Shown here: in pieces, positions 58,621 through 64,000 of the stretch
Numbering within the stretch: position 1 is the stretch's first letter
Layout of the letters: each line of letters starts with the position of its first letter
Source of the DNA: Chloroflexota bacterium
GTDB taxonomy: Bacteria > Chloroflexota > Dehalococcoidia > JACPQK01
Direction: 5' to 3'
DNA: 64,000 nt
NCBI GenBank assembly: GCA_016190505.1
Contig: JACPQM010000081.1
Location: 1-64,000, forward strand
The notes under the pieces: model-generated
Told to the model about the DNA's origin: nothing
What the model saw: only the letters and a program-made list of their open reading frames with translations
Databases searched by the model: none
Position numbers and translations under genes: made by a program

Positions 58621-58913
58621 TGGGCCAACTCCTCGTAGTAGGTCCGTGTTTCGTCCTTGTGCATAACTCTCAACACATTGACCCGGAGCGCGTCTTGATC
58701 AACGTTGTAGAAGATGCGGTACTCACCAGCGCGAAGGCGATAGTCCGGATTCGAAAGCCCGCGTAGCCGTTTGATTCTGGTCCTTGTCTCCTTCGCTGGA
58801 CTGTGTGCCAAGTGCTTCTCCATAGCATCCGCAATCCGGGTCGCGTCGTACTTTCGCAGCTTATCGAGGTCGTCAATGGCGCTCCGTTTCAGGATGATCT
58901 CGTAATCATCCAT
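58617..58913 (-). CDS. RelE/ParE-family toxin
   Basis: The 98-residue protein of the RelE/ParE fold has KRSAIDDLDKLRKYDATRIADAMEKHL, IKRLRGLSNPDYRLRAGEYRIFYNVDQDALRVNVLRVMHKDETY-like residues, ending ETRTYYEELAQ. The Arg-rich middle and the Tyr near the end agree with ribosome-dependent mRNA interferases. It pairs with the antitoxin at 58375 and is probably functional. Confidence 0.88.
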   Translation of the reverse strand: MDDYEIILKRSAIDDLDKLRKYDATRIADAMEKHLAHSPAKETRTRIKRLRGLSNPDYRLRAGEYRIFYNVDQDALRVNVLRVMHKDETRTYYEELAQ

Positions 58914-58931
58914 AGCAAAATTATGTCATGC

Positions 58932-59118
58932 TTATGCGACACGGTCAAGGCAGCACGCATCGTAGACAGTAATGCCGAAGCTTCTGGCAATCCCAACCGA
59001 GACGCTCATCAACTGGCCGCTCACGGGGATTGCCTCAAGGCCGAGGTCCAGGTTCTCCTCTGTCCGAAAACCACTTGACGCCGACCGAGGCGTCCACGAC
59101 TAGTGCCGGTCCCGCCAC
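58932..59118 (-). pseudogene. Broken VapC-like PIN toxin
   Basis: From GTG 59118 the frame reads AGPALVVDASVGVKWFSD, the first strand of a PIN toxin with its acidic residue, and then meets TGA at 59035-59037. In another frame the DNA continues as NLDLGLEAIPVSGQLMSVSVGIARSFGITVYDACCLDRVA before TAA at 58932-58934, which matches the C-terminal third of PIN proteins (GITVYDAxYL). About 60-70 central codons are missing and there is a frame change. The antitoxin in front is intact. Confidence 0.7.
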
Positions 59119-59348
59119 TTCATTATCTCCGCTGTGCCGTCCCAGCCGCCGAACTCCTCCCGCAGGCGGTCCATTTCGGCGGCGGCCCGCCAGCGTTGCT
59201 CCATCTTCTTCTCGGCTTCCTTTGCCGCCAGGAAGTGTACCACCGTTTGCGCCAGGAACGCGCTCCGGCTGGAACCGGACTGGCGGGCCGCTTCATCAAG
59301 CTCTCTCAGAACATTCTCAGGCAAGGAGACATTTATCTTCACTACCAT
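59100..59348 (-). CDS. Ribbon-helix-helix antitoxin
   Basis: The 82-residue protein begins VVKINVSLPENVLRELDEAARQSGSSRSAFLAQTVVHFLAAKEAEKK, a ribbon-helix-helix DNA-binding domain, followed by a helical tail with a Trp (FGGWDGTAEIMKWRDRH) that would bind a toxin. Its partner, the PIN remnant, overlaps its 3' end. It probably still autoregulates. Confidence 0.85.
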   Translation of the reverse strand: MVVKINVSLPENVLRELDEAARQSGSSRSAFLAQTVVHFLAAKEAEKKMEQRWRAAAEMDRLREEFGGWDGTAEIMKWRDRH

Positions 59349-59467
59349 GGTTCTCCCCCATAGTTCTCCCTATTTATGCTACCCAAGAACTGGCAAGCGT
59401 GCAATCTCTTCATCTTGAGCGAGGCCACCGCCACGGGAGCGGCTAATGCCTGCTGGCATGGGCAAAC

Positions 59468-59515
59468 GTAGGGGCGGGTATGAAACCCGCCGGGCGCACT
59501 GCCGTGCGCCCCTAC
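59468..59515. repeat. Compound GTAGGGGCGGG...GCCCCTAC palindrome
   Basis: Two partial palindromes are joined (GTAGGGGCGGGTATGAAACCC and CGCACTGCCGTGCGCCCCTAC); the first resembles that at 6605 and the second that at 1055. The joint structure suggests recombination between family members. Confidence 0.75.
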
Positions 59516-59540
59516 GGACTATCGTGTGCGGGTCCAGGTC

Positions 59541-60374
59541 TCACTGCCCGCCGGTAGCGGCCACCAGCAGCAGGCGGGCGCCCACCAGGGCCAGCGCCAC
59601 GGCCATCCCCCGAATAATCCACTGTGCCCGCAACCGCTGGGACAGCCAGGCCCCCACCGGCGCCCCCACCAGGACGCCCAGGGCCAGAAATATCGTGCGG
59701 CGGACCCCGTGCTCGAAGGCGCCGGTGAATACGTGGACCAGCGTGCCAACGAGAGACATCACTGCCAGAATGGACTGCGATGTGGCTGTGGCAATGTGGA
59801 CGGGGAAGTCAAACAGGTTCACCAGGGCCGGCACGTGGATGATGCCACCCCCTATGCCCAACAGGCTGGAGACATAGCCTACCGCCAGGCTAAGCAAGAT
59901 GCCCGTCCGGAGGCTATAGGAGAAGGTGTGAGTTGCACCGTTGGCCTCCGTGATGTGCCTCTGGATGTGCCCCCTGGGCACGCCCTGCTTCCCGGCCCGG
60001 GCCACATGCTGGGGCCTCAGGAGCAGATAGGCGGCCACAGCCACCATGGCCAGGCCGAAAACCAGGTCGAACCAGCGGCGCGGAATGTACCCCGTGGTAA
60101 GCGCCCCCAGCACTGCCCCAGGGATAGTGGCCGCAGAGAATATCGCTGCCGTTCTGTAGTCTATGCGCTTCATCCGGGAGTAGCTTACCGAGCCCGACAG
60201 CGCGTTTACGAACACTACGGCCAGCGAAATGCTGGTGACGGTGTCGGACGCATCGTTGGGGTAGACCAGAAGAAGAACGGGCACCAGGATGAAACCCCCA
60301 CCGGCACCGATGAGGGTGCCGAAGATGCCGATAACGAACCCCGCCGGGGTAAGCCACAGGTATTGCAGGTCCAT
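59541..60374 (-). CDS. TauE/SafE (TSUP)-family membrane exporter
   Basis: The 277-residue integral membrane protein has about eight hydrophobic helices and two repeats of the TSUP half: LTPAGFVIGIFGTLIGAGGGFILVPVLLL and GILLSLAVGYVSSLLGIGGGIIHVPALV. These families move sulfite, sulfoacetate, taurine-derived or related organosulfur anions. ATG 60374. There is no partner gene that fixes the substrate. Confidence 0.88.
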   Translation of the reverse strand: MDLQYLWLTPAGFVIGIFGTLIGAGGGFILVPVLLLVYPNDASDTVTSISLAVVFVNALSGSVSYSRMKRIDYRTAAIFSAATIPGAVLGALTTGYIPRRWFDLVFGLAMVAVAAYLLLRPQHVARAGKQGVPRGHIQRHITEANGATHTFSYSLRTGILLSLAVGYVSSLLGIGGGIIHVPALVNLFDFPVHIATATSQSILAVMSLVGTLVHVFTGAFEHGVRRTIFLALGVLVGAPVGAWLSQRLRAQWIIRGMAVALALVGARLLLVAATGGQ

Positions 60375-60494
60375 ACGGTACGCCGTGGCCCAGTATAGCG
60401 CATCGCAGCGCCTCTGTACGGTGCCCTCACCAGAGGCTACCCGTTCTATGCCTTACTCTCCCGTGACTCAAACCGAATTGCCACCTGAGGGGCA

Positions 60495-60523
60495 TTGACA
60501 GGGCCGCTCGCGAAAGTTATCAT
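60495..60523 (+). promoter_or_regulatory. Sigma-70-type promoter of the subtilase gene
   Basis: TTGACA (60495-60500), 17-bp spacer, TATCAT (60518-60523). The -35 is perfect. The start codon is 88 bases downstream, leaving an A/T-rich leader with no obvious structure. Confidence 0.75.
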
Positions 60524-60610
60524 GATAGCTAATTTCTGTGCATTGTTGCTTTTTAATAAGCCTTTGCATCAGGGGTGCGCTATGGTGATTGACACCGTGA
60601 GGAGGAGACC

Positions 60611-61837
60611 ATGACCAGGCGTTGGGTATCCATTGTTGGAATCATTTCCCTTGTGGTCCTTGTCCTGGCCGGGATGTCGGTAGCCCCGGCCAGCGGCGGT
60701 CCCGTCCTGGTGCGCCAACTGGTAGTTTTCGACGGCGGGGTGGCCAATGAGGCAGCCAGGGCGGTGCTGGAAGCGCACGGGGCTACCGTGCAGCGGGAGC
60801 TTAGCCACACGCCCTTCACTGCCTTTAGCGTCTTGTTGCCCGAGGCGGCGCTGCCCGCCCTGCGCCAGGCCAGGGGTGTGGTCCGAGTCGAGACAGACTT
60901 CGTAGTGGAGGCGGTCGCCAAGCCCGGCCCAGCCCCTCAGCCGAACGAGGTGCTGCCCTGGGGTGTGGACCGTATTGACGCCGACACTGCTTGGGCCACC
61001 AGCAAGGGCACCGGGGTCAAGGTAGCCATCATTGACACCGGTATCAGCAAGAGCCACCCCGACCTGGTGGATAACCTGAAGGGCGGCGTGAACTTCGTCT
61101 TCCAGAAGGGCAGTGTTGACCCCACCAAGTGGGATGACGACAACGGGCATGGCTCCCACGTCGCCGGCACCGTGGCGGCAGTGGACAATACTGTCGGCGT
61201 CGTGGGCGTGGCCTCGCAGGCCCACCTCTACGCGGTCAAGGTCCTGGATCGCCGGGGTTCCGGCTACATCAGCGATGTCATTGACGGCATCTACTGGGCC
61301 AGGAACAACGGGATGCAGGTCATTAACATGAGCCTGGGCTGCAACTGCCCCAGCGACACTCTGCAACAGGCCGTGGACGATGCATACGCGGCGGGTGTGG
61401 TGGTAGTGGCGGCGGCGGGCAACTCGGGCACCAGCGACGGCTCCGGGGACACCGTTATCTACCCCGCCAAATACGACTCCGTCATCGCCGTGGCGGCCAC
61501 GGACAGCAACGATGCGCGGGCGTGGTGGTCCAGCACAGGCCCCGCTGTGGAGCTGGCAGCCCCGGGTGTAGACATATACTCTACCTGGAAGGGGACGGGC
61601 TACAACACCATCAGCGGCACCTCCATGGCCTCGCCGCACGCGGCAGGGACAGCCGCCCTGGTCCTGGCCTCGGCTGTTCTGGCCCAGTTCGACCTGGACG
61701 GGAATGGCACCTATAGCGCCGCCGAGGTCAGGGCAGCCCTCAAGGCCACTGCGGACGACCTGGGCGCAGCCGGGCTGGACACCTGGTACGGCTACGGGCT
61801 GGTAGATGCCGCGGAGGCTGCTACCGGCACCCCATAG
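60611..61837 (+). CDS. Secreted subtilisin-like serine protease (S8)
   Basis: The 408-residue secreted protease has a signal peptide (residues 1-28), then an inhibitor-I9-like propeptide (about 34-100, VRQLVVFDGGVANEAARAVLE). The catalytic domain has Asp142 (VAIIDTGISKSHPDL), His180 (NGHGSHVAGT) and Ser338 (SGTSMASPHAAGTAAL). All triad residues and oxyanion Asn (AAGNSGT) are present. It should be autocatalytically matured outside the cell. ATG 60611 follows GAGGAGG and a perfect promoter, and a terminator follows the gene, so it is monocistronic. Confidence 0.95.
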   Translation: MTRRWVSIVGIISLVVLVLAGMSVAPASGGPVLVRQLVVFDGGVANEAARAVLEAHGATVQRELSHTPFTAFSVLLPEAALPALRQARGVVRVETDFVVEAVAKPGPAPQPNEVLPWGVDRIDADTAWATSKGTGVKVAIIDTGISKSHPDLVDNLKGGVNFVFQKGSVDPTKWDDDNGHGSHVAGTVAAVDNTVGVVGVASQAHLYAVKVLDRRGSGYISDVIDGIYWARNNGMQVINMSLGCNCPSDTLQQAVDDAYAAGVVVVAAAGNSGTSDGSGDTVIYPAKYDSVIAVAATDSNDARAWWSSTGPAVELAAPGVDIYSTWKGTGYNTISGTSMASPHAAGTAALVLASAVLAQFDLDGNGTYSAAEVRAALKATADDLGAAGLDTWYGYGLVDAAEAATGTP

Positions 61838-61857
61838 CACCCAAGCTGGTCGTTCAT

Positions 61858-61892
61858 AGAGGGCCTCGAGGTATCGGGGCCCTCTGCTTTTT
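61858..61892 (+). terminator. Intrinsic terminator of the subtilase gene
   Basis: AGAGGGCC (61858-61865) pairs with GGCCCTCT (61878-61885) and is followed by GC and five T. It lies about 20 bases after the stop. Confidence 0.85.
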
Positions 61893-61940
61893 GGCAAGGC
61901 ATGTGCTACAATCGGCCCAGATTCTCCCCAAGGAGGCCGT

Positions 61941-63167
61941 ATGGAGCGAGCCGTGCCAACTGTCGCCCGGACTCGCGGCTACTTCGGTGTGGGCCGCAAC
62001 GTATTCTTCCTGGGCTGGGTGTCCTTCCTCACCGACGTCAGCAGCGAGATGATCATCAACGTGCTGCCCCTGTTCCTGGCCAACGTGCTGGGGGTGGGCA
62101 CGGCCATCATCGGCGTCATCGAGGGCATTGCGGACTCAACTGCCACGCTGATGCGTTTCCCCAGCGGCTGGCTCAGCGACCGGCTCCAGCGCCGGAAAAG
62201 CCTGACCCTGCTAGGATACGGGCTCTCGACGATGGCCAAGCCCCTCTTCTTCCTGGCCAATAGCTGGGCGGCAGTGCTGGTGCTCCGCTTCTCCGACCGC
62301 GTGGGCAAGGGCGTGCGCTCGGCACCCCGCGACGCCCTGGTGGCCGATTCCACGACCAGGGAGCAGCGAGGCCGCAGCTTCGGGTTCCACCGGGGCATGG
62401 ACAGCGCAGGCGCCGTGCTGGGCATCCTGGGGGCGGCCCTGGTCATCTTCTTCGTCCAGCGCGGGGAAGGGCTCCTCGAAGCTGGCGCCTTCCGCACCCT
62501 GGCTCTGGTGGCGACCGTGCCCGCGGTGCTGGGCGTGATGGTGCTGTGGCTCCTGGTGCGCGAGCCCAGGCCCGCGCCGGCGCCACCGCCTGCCGTCGCC
62601 GCCGCCAAGCCCGCAGCTTCCAGCCGGTTCCCCACGACCTTCAAGCTGCTCCTCGTAACCATGGTGCTGTTCACCCTGGGCAACTCCAGCGACGCCTTCC
62701 TCATCCTCAGGGCGCAGGACCTGGGGCTCTCTGTTATCCACATCCTGCTCCTGCTGGCGGCGTTCAACGTAGTCTACGCCTCGCTGGCCATGCCCCTGGG
62801 CTCGCTGTCTGACCGCGTCGGGCGCAGGCGCCTGATACTGGCGGGGTGGGCGGGTTACGCGGCGATCTACCTTGGGTTCGCCCTGGCCGGGGCAGCCTGG
62901 ATGGTGGTTTTCCTTTTCCTGGCCTATGGGGTCTACTACGCCGCCACCGAAGGAGCAGCCCGCGCCCTGGTGACCGATCTGGTCCCCGCCCACCGGCGGG
63001 GGGCGGCCTTCGGCCTGTACCACACGGCGGTGGGCATCACAGCATTCCCGGCCAGCCTCATCGCTGGCGTGCTCTGGCAGACCGTTAACCCCGGGGCTAC
63101 CTTCATCTTCGGGGCCGCCATGGCCGGCCTGGCCGCGGTGCTGCTAGCGATAACCCTGCGGCCATAG
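61941..63167 (+). CDS. MFS transporter
   Basis: The 408-residue major facilitator protein has twelve hydrophobic segments and a characteristic cytoplasmic loop between helices 2 and 3 (RFPSGWLSDRLQRRKSLTLLGYG). A related loop occurs in the second half (GSLSDRVGRRRLILAGWAG). FSDRVGKGVRSAPRDALVADST is a signature of one MFS subgroup of uncertain substrates. A Pro/Ala-rich central loop (PAPAPPPAVAAAKPAA) separates the halves. ATG 61941 follows CAAGGAGG. The substrate is not predictable. Confidence 0.85.
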   Translation: MERAVPTVARTRGYFGVGRNVFFLGWVSFLTDVSSEMIINVLPLFLANVLGVGTAIIGVIEGIADSTATLMRFPSGWLSDRLQRRKSLTLLGYGLSTMAKPLFFLANSWAAVLVLRFSDRVGKGVRSAPRDALVADSTTREQRGRSFGFHRGMDSAGAVLGILGAALVIFFVQRGEGLLEAGAFRTLALVATVPAVLGVMVLWLLVREPRPAPAPPPAVAAAKPAASSRFPTTFKLLLVTMVLFTLGNSSDAFLILRAQDLGLSVIHILLLLAAFNVVYASLAMPLGSLSDRVGRRRLILAGWAGYAAIYLGFALAGAAWMVVFLFLAYGVYYAATEGAARALVTDLVPAHRRGAAFGLYHTAVGITAFPASLIAGVLWQTVNPGATFIFGAAMAGLAAVLLAITLRP

Positions 63168-63258
63168 GCTGCCGCCCGTAGGTGGCCAGACACGTCGGGA
63201 TGCCCGCCTGCGGGTGGGGGCGGACGTTAACCTGAGTCGCCGCCCTCAGGAACAGCGG

Positions 63259-63483
63259 CTAGAGTTCCTGCCATTCTTCCGGTGTGAGGCCGAGATCCCT
63301 GACGATTGCCCGAATTAGGCCCACGCTGACATCCCTGCCCCCGTGAAACGGCACAGGGATGATCGTCCTGGTTCGAGGGTCTGCCATCCTGGGATGCTTC
63401 CCGCCTGGCAATGGCCCTACAAACCCTAACCTCCGGAGCTTACGGACAACCTCCTCCGGCTTAAGGGGTGTCAGCCTGGACAT
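63259..63483 (-). CDS. hicA: HicA-type toxin
   Basis: The 74-residue protein has the HicA double-stranded RNA-binding-like fold: RLTPLKPEEVVRKLRRLGFVGPLPGGKHPRMADPRTRTIIPVPFHGGRDVSVGLIRAIVRDLGLTPEEW, with the Gly-Lys-His active-site element (GGKHPRM). It overlaps the end of the antitoxin gene by 23 bases. It probably cleaves mRNA. Confidence 0.9.
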   Translation of the reverse strand: MSRLTPLKPEEVVRKLRRLGFVGPLPGGKHPRMADPRTRTIIPVPFHGGRDVSVGLIRAIVRDLGLTPEEWQEL

Positions 63484-63736
63484 CTCGTTCCTCGATAGCC
63501 ACCCCTGGGATGCTGGGGATGTCCCACCCTAGCTGAAGGGCCAGCACCACATTGCCTTCGATCACGTCCCTGAGGTTCTCACGCGCTTCCTCGTAGTCGT
63601 CGCCCTGGGCGAAGAAACCCAGGGCGCCAGGGACCGTGGCCACGACCACACCGTTCTCATCCCGGATATACTCGGCCCTCTTCAGGGCCGCATCCACGTA
63701 CCGTGCGAGGGAGAATACCCTCACCTTCACGCTCAT
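63461..63736 (-). CDS. hicB: HicB-type antitoxin
   Basis: The protein of about 91 residues starts SVKVRVFSLARYVDAALKRAEYIRDENGVVVATVPGALGFFAQGDDYEEARENLRDVIEGNVVLALQLG, the partially degraded RNaseH-like fold of HicB. I chose ATG 63736, behind GGAGG. The gene precedes hicA, so here the antitoxin is first, the reverse of the classical hicAB order. Confidence 0.88.
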   Translation of the reverse strand: MSVKVRVFSLARYVDAALKRAEYIRDENGVVVATVPGALGFFAQGDDYEEARENLRDVIEGNVVLALQLGWDIPSIPGVAIEERDVQADTP

Positions 63737-63764
63737 GACCTCCACACCCTGCTCTCCGGTCAGT

Positions 63765-63849
63765 GCCCGGGGTGGGTCTCGAACCCACACCCCCTCACCG
63801 GGGAACGGATTTTAAGTCCGTCGCGTCTGCCGATTCCGCCACCCGGGCC
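63765..63849 (-). tRNA. tRNA-Leu (anticodon UAA)
   Basis: The minus strand folds as a class II tRNA: acceptor GCCCGGG/CCCGGGC, anticodon stem CGGA(C)/(T)CCG with loop CTTAAAA giving anticodon TAA, a variable arm, and T-arm GTGGG-TTCGAGA-CCCAC. The 3' CCA is not encoded. Confidence 0.92.
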
Positions 63850-63928
63850 TGCTACCGGGCGAGTCCCAACAAGACTGGACTCGCCCGGTGGGAGCATTCC
63901 AAGTATAGCAGCGGGGGCCAAAAGAAAA

Positions 63929-64000
63929 AGGCGACGGGCGGATTCGAACCGCCGCATAGGGGTTTTGCAGACCCCCGCCTTAACCTCTTGGCTACGTCGC
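63929..64000 (-). tRNA. tRNA-Cys (anticodon GCA), first base cut by the window edge
   Basis: The minus strand shows an acceptor starting in (G)GCGACG, anticodon loop CTGCAAA (GCA), T-arm GGCGG-TTCGAAT-CCGCC and discriminator U, the Cys identity base. One nucleotide at the 5' end lies beyond position 64000. Confidence 0.88.

Overview
The window is 64 kb of GC-rich, gene-dense bacterial chromosome. I judge it to be a Chloroflexota genome, probably a Dehalococcoidia/SAR202-like lineage, with moderate confidence. The grounds are paralogous M24 creatinase-fold proteins beside solute-binding lipoproteins, an ECF sigma factor with DUF5667/DUF5666 partner proteins, single-membrane-style lipoproteins with long Thr/Pro/Ala linkers, and intergenic palindromes of the GTAGGGGC...GCCCCTAC type. 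There is no rRNA, prophage, IS element or CRISPR array. Two tRNA genes, Leu(UAA) and Cys(GCA), lie at the right edge.

Layout. 1-2921: a putative Moco-type riboswitch followed by modABC (molybdate uptake). 3024-4146: a DsbA-like thiol oxidoreductase whose first active-site Cys codon is TGA, followed by a good bacterial SECIS-like hairpin, then its VKOR partner. 4269-7789: SnoaL and carboxymuconolactone-decarboxylase-like proteins, a small lipoprotein and a RimI-like acetyltransferase. 7872-12770: an ECF sigma factor, a DUF5667/DUF5666 membrane protein and two secreted proteins. 12905-16729: a heterodimeric ABC exporter. 16967-22201: a GlgC-like nucleotidyltransferase, a Nudix hydrolase, a GNAT protein, and a NarL-type kinase with two response regulators. 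22408-28069: a minus-strand run of five prepilin-like proteins without motor or secretin genes. 28420-34989: an orphan Mo-bisMGD oxidoreductase, an M24 paralogue, a solute-binding lipoprotein and an alpha/beta-hydrolase. 35035-39969: a giant membrane-anchored multicopper oxidase. 40130-54757: small TA remnants, an acidic-repeat secreted protein, three cupins and a catabolic island (Gfo/Idh/MocA, two M24 proteins, FAH, 2-hydroxyacid dehydrogenase, two solute-binding lipoproteins, a LysR regulator). 54787-58088: an operon encoding an E2-like protein fused to zinc clusters, an E1-like enzyme and a JAB/JAMM isopeptidase. 58375-63736: toxin-antitoxin modules, a TauE-like permease, a subtilase, an MFS transporter and HicAB.

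How the genes fit together. Molybdate import is probably controlled by cofactor sensing and serves enzymes such as the DMSO-reductase-family protein at 28420. The selenocysteine DsbA and VKOR form a disulfide-forming pair outside the membrane. Several genes of the catabolic island are active-site-degenerate paralogues sitting beside intact ones: two M24 proteins lack metal ligands, an alpha/beta-hydrolase lacks its Asp and His, and one cupin lacks HxH. This suggests binding, sensing or new chemistry.

The two strongest leads are the selenocysteine DsbA at 3024-3722 and the ubiquitin-like conjugation operon at 54787-58088. In the latter, an E2 domain is joined in one chain to many Cys pairs, no Ubl gene is adjacent, and dispersed palindromes have been absorbed in frame into the E1. 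Dispersed repeats are unusually active throughout: they supply stop codons, a start codon and protein segments.
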